A stretch of DNA of 64,000 nt from positions 120,523,751 to 120,587,750 of the forward strand of contig CAXKWD010000001.1 of the NCBI GenBank assembly GCA_964059195.1. The letters are read 5' to 3'. The notes under the pieces were generated by a model. The model was not told the DNA's origin. It saw only the letters and a program-made list of their open reading frames with translations, and searched no databases. This DNA comes from Ectobius pallidus. Lineage: Eukaryota > Arthropoda > Insecta > Blattodea > Ectobiidae. Made by a program: the position numbers and the translations under genes. Positions 1 to 10,564 of this stretch are shown here, piece by piece; within the stretch, counting starts at the first letter, position 1; each line of letters begins with the position of its first letter.

Positions 1-846
1 TAAACTAATAAGACATTTGCTATGATAATTATACATAAAAATTACTAACATAAGTGAACAGAAAATATGATAAATAATCCAATAAATGCATAAATAAAAG
101 TAGTGCAGATTTACTAAGTTAGAAAAAAGCTTCATTCACTCCTTTTCAGACATCTGTAGCGCCTGGAATAATTACCACTCAATTACTCGTAAACCATTCA
201 AGATATAAAGGTGGTACTGAATTTAAAATAAAGTTGAAATACTTCACTAAAACTTTCTCGCTTGAAGTTTTTACGGGACACAAAAATGAAAAAAATTGTC
301 GCATAGTCAAATTCCGTTTCACCCTCCATGAATTTTGTGTAATTGGTGATGTTTATACGATGAAATAAAAACATTTATGTCCGCATTTTTTAAGTCTCTG
401 TTTTAACCATCAGAAGGACTGTTGTGTGCAGACTATTTCTGCACAAATTTCACAGAAATAGGACCAAGGGTTAATTAAAGATTGCGAGTTTAATCATAAG
501 ATGCCAAACTATCATGATGCAGCATTGAGAAGTTGAAACGCAAACGAAGGTGCTGCCAGTGTTTCGGTGGACCGCCGCTCTCCCTATACCCACCATTGTA
601 TTAGCGGCCGAGTCATCACACTTTCTCATTCTATTCATTATGCTCATACCAATGCCCGTGCCACTACAAGCCATTGAAAAGCAAATGATTGTTACAGTGA
701 TGAAATTTCCCTGCACTGGAAGAGATTGATTAATGAATATGTCTCATAATGAAACGTGTGCAGTTCAGTATGCTGCTACTAAACTGATATGGGCTAGTTT
801 CTTACTTAATGGCAATAATTCCTAAGCAAGCTAAAGGAATATTATT
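1..846. other. No recognisable gene
   Basis: AT-rich DNA without a recognisable gene. An 81-codon open frame on the minus strand (471-716) has no motif I know and no convincing splice context, so it is not called. Confidence 0.4.
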
Positions 847-1176
847 TTTTTTTTTTTTGAACCCTGCAGTTCATTGCTGCACTTAGCCTACATCAGTTTG
901 CAATTCAACCATATTCTGTGCTAGCTCCATCAGACCATTCATTGCAAATTCTACTTCCCTTAAATCTGTTCTAATATTGTCCTCCCAATTATGTCTAGGT
1001 CTTCCAAGTGGTCTTTTGGGTCTCCCAGTCAATACTTTTGAGATGTTTTTTCCTCCCCATTGTCCAGCCCGAGTCATCTTCCGGGATTTAATTGCCCTAA
1101 CTATATTTGGGGAAGAGTACAGCTTATGAAGTTCACCATTATTCAGTTTTCTCAAGTCCCCATTTTCATCTCTCAT
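847..1176 (-). mobile_element. Non-LTR retrotransposon 3' end fragment
   Basis: A 97-codon minus-strand frame (883-1176) carries the residue pattern LYSSPNIVRAIKSRKM, then GRPKRPLGRPRHNWEDNIR and DLREVEF. This is the familiar C-terminal tail of insect LINE polyproteins that follows the reverse transcriptase. A run of T on the plus strand at 847-859, right behind the stop, reads as the poly(A) tail of a minus-strand insertion. Only the extreme 3' end is present, so this is a 5'-truncated dead copy. The clade was not determined. Confidence 0.7.
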
Positions 1177-1479
1177 AGATTCAAATGTTTTCCTAAGCCA
1201 AACTGTTACTTACTTAACATAACCTATCACTGGCACTACATGTCACTGACCAAGAATCTACCTGCCACTCTTTAGTGTACCTTAATGCAGCAGCTGTGTT
1301 AACCTTTCATGAATTTTGTAAAATTTTTAAGAAGTCTGAATATGCCTTTGTTTCTAATAATTAAGAATTATAATTCTTAAGGTAACTCCTACTAACACTG
1401 ATATATTCATTATCCTGTATTTACCATTGGATTATCCCATACAAAATAAGACACCGGCCTTTTTGTGTATAATCCAAAG

Positions 1480-1904
1480 ACTACTCATCTGCCAGTATCA
1501 CGCTGGCTTTCTGTGCCCAAGGTTGCTGGTTCGATCCCTGTAGATTTACAGGCATGTAAAAGGATTCCTGCAGGACAAAATTTCAGCACACCAGTGACGG
1601 TCACAGGACTAAGTAGCAGTACATCTCCGTTGTTAAATAACCATATACCAACCAATTGACCATCTGCTGAGTTCAGTCTGCACATGGTCATGTTTGTGAT
1701 ATTGGCTACATCGTATAGGTGTACTTGGTCTCCATTGCTGAGACTGAAACTCCTTAGTATAAGCAAGGAATTCTTAAGTTTAGGGCATCTTAGAATAAGA
1801 GGCCATAATGCAGAGAGTGCATATTCAGTGCCTGTGACCAACGACGGTCACAAGCCTAAGTTGCAGTACATCCCCGTCGTTAAATAACCATATACCAACC
1901 AACT
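1480..1904 (+). repeat. SINE-like sequence with duplicated tail
   Basis: The stretch GGTTCGATCCC near 1530 resembles the B box of a tRNA-derived SINE. A block at 1590-1656 is repeated with few changes at 1836-1904, including a shared core GTTAAATAACCATATACC. The two copies are in direct orientation about 246 bases apart. They may be two SINE insertions or one tail duplicated. The A box was not resolved. Confidence 0.45.
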
Positions 1905-3195
1905 AAGCTTGTTCTATAAGAAGAGGAGGGGGACAACAAGTGATGACAACAAGAATGCACTCTGGTATAATCAGACAGAGATAAAAAGTAAATATGTTCC
2001 ATTGCTTTCATAACAAAGGCATGATCAAATTAATTACCTTTGATTTATATACTATACATAAATGTTGACTAGTGATATTTATGAATGTAAATAAATTGTA
2101 CTTTTATCATCTTCATGTATACTGAAGTAGATGCATTTGAGATGACCATGGAATGGGCATCCACATACAGTGATTTCATGCTGGGTACATGTCACACTAA
2201 ACTTTAGTCTTCAGTCCCATTCAGACAGCTTTGCAAAAAAATATTTTTTTAACGGGCATGGTCGAGTTTGTTAGAATCCTGCTGTTGGTCAACATGTGAG
2301 CTAGTGCCGCACAATACTAGTCCTAGTTATATTATCTAGTTACATTGTTATTCAACTATTACTTTGTCCATTTTTTGTTATTTACAGGTTCTGGAAACAT
2401 ACATATTTCTTTCAGTACCTTTTAATAAAATATGTAATCAGGCCATACATTTTCACATTACAAAACATTACATTAGAGAACTGCGTTTTGAGTTCCTTGT
2501 TTCACTCCTGGCAGATGATTGACAGCATTTCTCTTCCTAGTAGGCCTACGTATATTTGGAAGTGGAGGGTGGGTGTTCCATAATGTTCTATTGTCTCTGC
2601 CTAAATAGCCTATCTGTCAAAAATTTTGTGGAAATTTTGAGCACATATATGGATTCTACTGCGACTTTCGAGGCTGTGTCTTCTTCATTGGGTTAAGGAT
2701 TTTCTTTGCCTAGATTTTCAGTTTTCTCCCCATGGCCTAACATCATCTGTGGAAAATTGGAATGGGTAAGAGATTCATCTTCAACTTCCTGGAGCCATAC
2801 CATTGCTTTCTGCTCTTGTAATTACAATTGACACAATAATGAGTCTGATCCTGGTAACTGTGCAAGATCAATGATAATGAGTCGAACATGTGGCGGGAAC
2901 AACAATAATACAATACCAGTAGCTTACCACTCTACTCCAGAAATAACATGCCAATGAAATATTTTTGTAACGCAAATGTTTGACATGTGAGTGGCACAAT
3001 CACTTCATTGACACAAGCCATATCTTTTGCTATCTGTAGGTCAATGAAATCTTGGAACACTCCAGCACTTATATCAAATTATTCCATATTCAATCTGTGA
3101 AAGGTATACAGTCTTTCACTCTGTTGGCTTCTATGGAAAACAATGTAAACCGCTTTGAATTCAAAAGTGAGCGCAGTACTCATGTGTTGACCAAC
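1905..3195. other. No recognisable gene
   Basis: AT-rich non-coding sequence. I see no coding frame, RNA gene or element boundary that I can support. Confidence 0.4.
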
Positions 3196-3270
3196 GATGA
3201 GCTAATAAAAGTTTTGGCTCCTAGTATAAGCTTCTTGTGTAACAAATTTAAACAAAGTCCTTTTAAATAA
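3196..3270 (+). repeat. Dispersed repeat shared with 61575-61640
   Basis: This segment aligns with 61575-61640, sharing AATAAAAGTTTT, GCTC, TAGTATAAGC and a later AAATTTAAA block in the same order. It makes the 3' part of a 72-codon open frame (3052-3270) that at first looks like a channel exon. The shared repeat explains that frame better. Confidence 0.6.
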
Positions 3271-3334
3271 GGTAGTATATAGTTGGATGTTTAAACTCGA
3301 CTTCACTTGGTACTTGTTTCTTTTCAAGAATCGT

Positions 3335-3860
3335 GGTTTCAATCAGTCTCCTGATTATCCTCAGTTTGTGTCTGACTGTTTGGAAGTTCGGTTGTTTGTC
3401 CTGGTGACGCTAGAGTGGGTTGTGTGTTTGATGACTTCTGTGGCAGGTAGAAATTTTGAATGAGGCTACTCTCTATATATGTGTCAAATTTCGTCAATTT
3501 GTTTTTTTTTTTTTTAAATGAAGATGTTCTCCCATGCTGTGAGATCTGTTGGTCACTGGATACTTTTTAGTAATTTTGTTTCTTGACTTATGTTGTGGCC
3601 ATCATTCCAGAAGTGATGTGCTGCTACTGCTGATATTTCATACTGTTTTTATTTTATGTGTCTAAAGTGTTCTTTTTTCCTAGTCCCAAAGTTCCTTTTG
3701 GTTTTCCCAATGTAAATTTTGTCACAATCTTCACAGCTTATTTGATAAATACCCGATTTGTTTTCCATTGTCTCCAAATCTTTACTATTTGTGGTTATTA
3801 AGTTCTTCACATTCTTGTTCTTTTTGGGGCTAATGTTATGCTGTAATCCTTAAGCTCTTT
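3335..3860 (-). mobile_element. Penelope-like element fragment with GIY-YIG endonuclease
   Basis: On the minus strand, going down from about 3825, the translation contains KSGIYQISCEDCDKIYIGKT, then TRKKEHFRHIK and, after a stop, SAVAAHHFWNDGHNISQETK. These are the GIY-YIG core (GIY, YIG), the Arg of the following helix and the conserved H-W-DGH segment found at the C-terminus of Penelope-like retroelement proteins. A Ser/Pro/Thr/Gln-rich tail ending with a stop near 3347 follows. The frame is broken by at least two stops and shifts, and the reverse transcriptase is missing. This is a dead 3' fragment. Confidence 0.75.
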
Positions 3861-4714
3861 TCGAGATAATAGAAATAAATGAAATTTTCTTCATGTAAAG
3901 TGTTAGCGAAAATTAGAGAAATTCATTATGTAAATCTTCGTGTTTTCCCCCAGAAGATATCTGTCCCAAATATAAACTGTTTACCTAAACTTGAGGATTC
4001 CTTGATTGCCATCACAGCCTGGCCACACTGATTGGAACCAAGACATGTACAACGTCAGACTTAACCCAGCAGATGTCAGCGTAGTTCACAATAAATGAAA
4101 TGAAATGCTGGTGTGTTATTTTGCATGGGGTAATTTGATGGTAAATAGAGGATGACTACCTTATGTAACCTTAGGAAATTATTAGAAACAAAGACATCAG
4201 ACTTATTTTACAGAAGATTTGGAAGGGTAACAAAGTTGCTGCATTAAGGTAAGTAGTAGCAGCTAGATTCTAGGTCAGTGACATGTAGTGCCAGTGATAG
4301 GTTATGTTACATTACGAACAGTACATTAGTTGGCAGCAGCATACTGAATAGTGCACGTTTGTTATGTGCTATATTTATTTTATTTTTTATTTTATTTATT
4401 ATTATTATTACATTATTACATAGAATTGCAAATACAAATACAAAAACATATTTATACAAGTAAAATAAAACAATTTTCAAATTTCAAAAGTAACTACAAT
4501 TACTATTTAAAAAGAGGAAAAGAAATATAGGCTATATCTTCACAAGAAGTATTAAATTTAGTAATACACCCGAATGACAAAAATATCAAAGTGAAGAAAG
4601 AGGAGAGACAAAGAAATAGAGTGTATAATGTGATTAACTAAAAAAGAAAGTAAAAAAATATTAAACATAAATACATAAAAGGAGTGAAACAAAAATTACT
4701 TAAAAGCTAAAAAA

Positions 4715-6075
4715 TTACAAAAAATTCTTTATATAGCTATTAAATTTAACAGTGGAGTATGCTGAGAGATCAGGATATTTTCTGATAATTGAGTTATAGA
4801 AGCGCGGTCCAAAATTAATGCTATGCTTTAATCCTGCCGATGTGAGACATTTGGGTTCTAATAGGAGTAAATTAGTATTTCGTCTAGTTTTGTAGATATG
4901 ATCACTGGAAGAGTATTTTATACGATGTTTGTGAAAATATTTTAATATAGAAAATTTGTAAATTTAGTCCAAACTTAAAACATTAAATTCCGAAAATATT
5001 AGGCTAGTTGGGTAATCAATGTGTTTTCTTAGACAGATTTTTATTATTCTTTTTTGTAAAAGGCAGAGGGGCTTAAGGGTAGTTTTCGCTAATCCTCCCC
5101 AGGCGAGAATGCCATATTGGATAATGGACTGGAAAAGTGCTAGATAAACGGAACGTAAAACAGTAATGGGCATACAGTGGCGTAAAATGACAAATTTATG
5201 AATTGTTCTGCGTAGTCTATTACAGATGTAGTTAACATGGTGAGACCATTTAAGGTGTTGATCAATAAAAATACCCAAATATTTCACAACGGCTGTTTCT
5301 TTCAGTGGTAAACATTTACAATTCACATCAAAATTACAATTATGTATTATTAAATTTAAATTTGTACATTTTTTCCGCATTATCTGACCAGTAGATGTTA
5401 ATGAGAAAGGAACCAATGTTGATTTATCCACGTTTAGTGACAGAAGGTTAGAATCAAACCATTTTTTTACAATTTCCATGCCTGTATTAGCGTATTTATA
5501 TGCTACTTCCCATGAATGACCACTGAAAATCACAACAGTGTCATCTGCGTATGAAAATATGGAGCCATTTATTTGAACTAGGTTTAAATTTAGCAAATCA
5601 TTTACATATATTAAGTATAAGATTGGTCCTAATATCGTTCCTTGTGGCACACCAATATCAATATTTGATATTTCACTTATATGGCTGTCTACTTTTGTCA
5701 TTATACATCTATTGCTCAGATATGATTCAAATAATTTGTAAACTGTTCCTCTGTAAACTGTAAACTATCTTATTCAGTTTATCTAATAGTATCGAGTGAA
5801 TAACAGTATCAAAAGCTTTGCGTAAGTCCAAGAAAATTCCTAAACAATTATTACCTTTATCTAATTCTTTAGTAATGTTACCTGTAACGTTAATAAAAGC
5901 ATCGTCAGTAGATATGTTGCTCTGGAAAACAAATTGATTTTTAAGATATAATTTCATGTTTTTGTAAATAGTTTAGTAGCCTAACTTTTATGCATTTCTC
6001 TAGTATCTTGGAAAAGGCCGGAAGTAGTGATATATTGAATCTCTTCTTGGGCTGAGAAATTTTATTACTGCGACA
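4715..6075 (-). mobile_element. Non-LTR retrotransposon (LINE), broken reverse transcriptase
   Basis: Minus-strand frames carry consecutive parts of a LINE polymerase. About 6060-5941 has ISLLPAFSKILEKCI (finger motif). 5957-5727 has STDDAF and LGIFLDLRKAFDTV (palm motif A). 5701-4964 has GVPQGTILGPILYLIYVNDL and SYADDTVVIF (YADD active site), then the thumb with KYLGIFIDQHLKW. A frameshift follows, and the last coding part runs about 4930-4715 with LKHSINFGPRFYNSI before a TAA. The upstream endonuclease and ORF1 are absent. The low-complexity A-rich stretch below 4715 is probably its 3' UTR. Inactive copy. Confidence 0.85.
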
Positions 6076-6564
6076 GTCATTCCTCTCTTGTTTTCCACAG
6101 CTCGAAATGTCACAGACATTAGTCACAGAGTATAACTCACTATTTACTGGTTGTGACGTTTGCGAGCTGTTCCTTTTTTTATATGATCTTTCATTCTCTG
6201 GCTGTACTGTCCACAGAAACAAACACAGTCATGTACCAAAAACATGACTGATACAGGTAGAGGAAATAAAGAAGTATTGATATCCAACAGAGTGCACACA
6301 CTTTCAAGTCTGAAGGCAATAGCCAAGTCAAGAATTTTTGCCACCATTATTGCTACATAAGATAGGTGTACAGCATTACTGGGTAATAAAAACTTCCACT
6401 TTGCTACTTTGAACAGAAGTTTTACACCATACCCTTTGGCTAAGACTGTCAGAATAAAATGCTGGAACTTCCTAAAAAATTTGCTTTTGAGTTAGTCTTC
6501 TCTCCTAAACTTGTTAGTAATAGTCTGAAAGTTTAATTTTAAAATACATGGACCCTTACACAAT

Positions 6565-6785
6565 ACAGTAGTCTATTCAAAAATTGTTTAAGAAAAATTG
6601 TAAAAAATACCATGTCTGTTCATTGACCATCTTTTAAAAATACCAAATAGTTATATATTCTGGGGAAAATTATCTCCTTGTGGAAATTTCATCTTTCATG
6701 TTTCTCTATCATCACTTAATCAAAAAAATTTGTTAATCCTAAATGGGTATGGTCCCAATCATTTCTGAATATCCGGACTCCACTG
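6565..6785. mobile_element. Possible degenerate Tigger-type MITE
   Basis: The right end TCCGGACTCCACTG followed by TA resembles a pogo/Tigger terminus. A weaker partner, CAGTAGTC preceded by TA, sits at 6565. The ends match only with gaps, so this is a tentative call. Confidence 0.3.
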
Positions 6786-6851
6786 TACCTTGCTTAATAT
6801 TGATTTTACTAAAATGGTACACAGCCTACCATGGGCGTATGGTATTGTGAT

Positions 6852-7526
6852 CAGGGCCGTAGCTAGGCGGTGGCGAGATGGGCCCCCGCCAAGGGCGCAG
6901 GTACAGAGAGGGTGCAAAATCAACCATGAAAAATTCCTCCTTTTTTTAGACTGGTGCAATTTATCAAGCAATAAAAATTCCACGTTAATGGAAGAAATCT
7001 TTCAGGATATTAAAAATTACTTCATATGAACTATCTGCAGCATTATGCCGATAGTCTACAAACAAAAAGCAGTCATGCAACGTTCTTTAATTAACTCGTT
7101 TTTTATTGACAGAGTATAATATAAATCATGAACAGTATGGAATGATATAACAAAAAAAATTATAATGTAGGCCTACATTATTATTGAGATGAAAGTGGTT
7201 CAACTATTCAAAAAAAAATACTTTTACCTATATTAATGTGTTAAACATTTTACTAGGCCTCAGGCCTATTATGTAATTTACTTTTGATACTAGATTTTAT
7301 TATATAATTCTTTTTTAAGTAGTTCAATCGTCTGAAAATAAGTTTTTAGTACCTTGAAAGTCCAACACTTAGTTCATTTTCAAATTGAGGTTTAGGTTTT
7401 CTTTGATAATAACAGAGTTTTTATAATAAAATAATAAACAATTTTACAGAAATTTAAAAAAATTATTCAGACCCCCCAGATTTGTCAAACTCGCCAAGGG
7501 CACAGAAGGACCTTGCTATGGCCGTG
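6852..7526. mobile_element. hAT-type non-autonomous element
   Basis: The element starts CAGGGCCGTAGCTAGG and ends CCTTGCTATGGCCGTG; the ends are inverted copies with three mismatches in 16. Both sides are flanked by the same 8-bp duplication ATTGTGAT (6844-6851 and 7527-7534). An 8-bp duplication with a CAG start is the hallmark of hAT transposons. The 675-bp interior is AT-rich and has no transposase, so this is a MITE mobilised in trans. Confidence 0.85.
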
Positions 7527-7534
7527 ATTGTGAT

Positions 7535-9442
7535 CATTAGTACACTATAAATAATATGTTAGTTATGCAGCACAGTTTTTCAAACTGTTTTCTTTAGGTA
7601 TCTGTCCATCTTGTTTTAAATAGTTTATAAATAAAAAAATTCTTTTGAGAAATTATCATAGTAGGCTACCGTAGGATGTTATACACGCTATGAGCTATAA
7701 TCCACATGATTTCTTTATGCGGAGCACTATGAATCATTGTATCTATATTCTGTTGTTTCTATATTGGCAAGTTGATTGCAGATGTAGTAATTTCGTTTCA
7801 CTACTCGTGCTGGTTTCTGAGCTAAGCCCACTCCAGAAAATTTGGTTTTATGTATTGATAGCTGATATCCAACTGATCACACCACATAAATATCCAGGTT
7901 ATCGAATCATTTATGAGAAATTCCGAAGGAAATTTTGTTTATCAGTAACGTGTCACTGTTATGAGAGGTAAAAAATGAAAAAAACCACCAGTATTAATAA
8001 ATTATTTAATAACAATAGGTCTATGCTTTCGTATACAGTAGAAGTTATTTCAGATCATTTGCTCATGAGATTAAGTATGTGCATTATTATTAAATAAATT
8101 ACGAGAGTATAGAATCATTAATGAGAAATTGAATTTTGCAAGAGTTCTTTAATAATCCTGTGTTATGTAAGAAAATATAATAAAATGACCAAACCAATTT
8201 TTTTTTTAATTATTGAACATTGCAGATATTTCAGGAGGGGTTTCAACCCCCACAACCCTCCTCCACTATATGCCAATGCAGCCTACCAAAGTAAAACTTG
8301 TGTACAATTTTGTCAAGTCTTATTCTTTGAAGATTTAGATAGAATGGATTTGTAAAGAGATGTAGGCCTACATTTTTCGTACGGTCTATTAATGATAAGA
8401 AGTAATTTTTCTTAGCATGCTGGTTGTGTTTAGCATTCCAGTTGCTACAAGGATGTTTAACTTTTTTAACCATTTTTAATGTCACAATATCAATAGCCTA
8501 CATAATTTAATCAAATACCCTATCTAAGACATATGACCCAAACCTGTAAAAATTTATTTTGTCAATTACTGGTAAATACTGATGTGAAGTACAAGCAGCT
8601 TTGCTACAGTTGAGAATGTATAACATTAAGGGTAGATATTACATACTAACAGAATAATAATGTGTGCTTCTTGAGGTCGTATAGAAGATGGGAATGACCT
8701 GCGGCCTCCACCACTCTTCAGAAGACTCCAGGTGACAAACTGTGAATCAACAGAATCCACCACATGTGCTACTGGTACAGGCTGTCACACCTTCTGGTCA
8801 CGTCTTAAATCCATCCATTGTCATCATGCCTGGGATCCACAGAGTTAGTATTCAAAATACTCTATTAAATAATAGGGTATTAATCATTCTAGTGTAATGA
8901 AAATTAAATAAGCATAATGTTCTGTTAGACATTTGACATAGTTGCGAATAATCTCATCCCCCCTTGTCATAGTATGCTCGTTAGTATGTATGCTACAATG
9001 TGCTTGTTTTCCAGTCGAAATAGAACGACCAACTTTGCTTGATGCAGCATTATGATCAGTAGTAGTTAGGTTAGGAAAAGTGTTATTAGTTAGTTTAATT
9101 TAGTTAAGTTAGTTAATTTAGTGTAAATAATTAGTTTAGTCACTTAGTTTAATTAGTTAGTTAAGTTAGTTTAGTATAATTAGTTAGTTGAATGTAGTGA
9201 AGTGTAGAATGTAGTGTAGAATGGTAGGTCAAATAACGTTTATGTGACATGTAGGCCTATACAGTGTATGAAAATTGGAGTGAAATTACTTCAACTTTCA
9301 AGTTCAAGTGTCTCATAATACATTTTAGATATAAACCAAAGAGTGTTATTGGCTAAGCCTAAAATCCTATTTTAATATCTTATTTATTTGTTTATTGTTA
9401 TATTTTATTTATTCCTTCAGATATTTATTTGTTTATTTATTT
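7535..9442. other. No gene; low-complexity TTAGT-rich stretch at the end
   Basis: No coding feature is supported. From about 9060 to 9225 the sequence is dominated by short TTAGT, TTAGTTAG and GTAGTGTAGAATG units. It resembles a decayed simple repeat and not a clean TTAGG telomeric array. Confidence 0.4.
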
Positions 9443-9450
9443 ATTTACAG

Positions 9451-9729
9451 CAGCGTTTCTCAACCTTTTTGAACCCGAGGACCTCTTAAATGTCTAAAAA
9501 AATTTTACGGATCCCTAATTTTACATCCCATTTTTAATGAAGACCTAGGCCCCTATATTAAATATTTGGGATATTAATTATAATTATAATTAATTATAAT
9601 TATAGGTCATTATAACAAAATATGTGAAAAAAATTACTTCTTTACTTTCCACTTGCTTTATGATATTTTAAAATTATGTCTGCGGACCATCTGCACCATC
9701 TTCGTGGACTACCAGTGGTCCGCGGACTG
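9451..9729. mobile_element. Short hAT-type element
   Basis: The exact 8-bp duplication ATTTACAG flanks the element at 9443-9450 and 9730-9737. The left end CAGCGTTTCTCAACC is typical of hAT/Charlie-like termini. The right end, read inverted, starts CAGTCCGCGGACC, so inverted-repeat similarity is limited to CAG and a few more bases. At 279 bp it has no coding capacity. Confidence 0.7.
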
Positions 9730-9888
9730 ATTTACAGTATTTGTTAAATCTTTTTTTGTGTGTTCCCTTTATTTTTCATTTATTTTCTTTCATTCTTTGT
9801 TTTATAATCTTTTCCTTCCTTCATTCCTGTCTTTTTTCATTCATTCTTTCATTGAACTAAAATTCTGAGCGCTACATTCCTGAAGAGA

Positions 9889-10165
9889 CTAAACCTACCA
9901 TCCGACTACTGCATCATCCATCATAGGCAGATGCCAGGACTGGGGAGTATGTGGTCAGTTTGTGGATACCCACGGCCGTTAATTATGGTTTCCGTGACTG
10001 GAGTCACTACTTTTTAATCATGTAGCTCCTAAGTTATCACGAGGCTGAAAGCACCCCATCCTACACCTTCCTACATTAGAAAAATCCGATGAGGTACCAG
10101 GGATTGAACTCGGGCCTGTGGATCCATAGTCACTGATGCTAACCATGAGACACCACAATCAACTA
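9889..10165 (-). repeat. SINE-like repeat, family also at 43835-44100
   Basis: This block is collinear with 43835-44100: CTACCAT-CGAC-ACTGCA-CATC, GCATGTGGTCAG-type, GTAGCTCCT, GAAAAATC and a terminal tRNA-like AACCA motif recur in the same order. The segment GGGATTGAACTCG near 10100 reads on the minus strand as a B-box-like motif. The repeat lies about 140 bases upstream of the first recognised CNG exon. Confidence 0.6.
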
Positions 10166-10304
10166 GTCACTTATGTGTTTAGGCTATTTATTTAGTTTCT
10201 TTCTTTCTTTGTTGTTTATATGTTTGAAGAAATTGTGATAATTAATTAGTACCAGTATTTAATAAGGTGCCATGCATATTAAAACTGTCCAATGTGTGTT
10301 TCAG

Positions 10305-10564
10305 AGTATGCATACATTTCATGGCTGTTCATTGTGATGCTGTGCTACATGTACAATTGCTGGGTGATCCCTCTACGCAACACATTTCCCTTCCAGACTC
10401 CTGAAAACACACCCATTTGGCTTGCGTTTGACTATGCTGCAGATGCAATTTACTTATTGGATGTTGCATTTGTTAAGCCAAGGCTTAAGTACTTAGAAGA
10501 AGGGTTCTGGATAGGTGATCTCACTCTAACAAGAAGAAATTATGTTCAGAAATGGCAGTTTAAG
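10305..10564 (+). CDS. CNG channel exon: S1, S2
   Basis: The acceptor TTTCAG ends at 10304 and the donor GTATGT starts at 10565. The exon opens with two bases of a split codon and ends in phase 0. It encodes [20 protein letters not shown] (S1), a loop with [13 protein letters not shown]2 ([14 protein letters not shown]) and the start of the S2-S3 linker ([11 protein letters not shown]). The pattern matches vertebrate CNG beta subunits closely. Confidence 0.93.

Noticed and set aside
471..716. 81-codon minus-strand frame
   Set aside because: No recognisable motif, no splice context and no partner exon.
3040..3271. Candidate upstream CNG exon (acceptor CTATCTGTAG, frame ending LCNKFKQSPFK, donor after TAAG)
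   Set aside because: The frame has an in-frame TAA before the donor, and its 3' part aligns with the dispersed repeat at 61575-61640 (IKVLA-SIS-KFK appears in both translations). The likeness to the pre-S1 region of CNG beta subunits is best seen as coincidence.
9060..9225. Possible interstitial TTAGG telomeric repeat
   Set aside because: Units are mostly TTAGT and irregular; only one or two TTAGG occur, so it is better described as low-complexity DNA.
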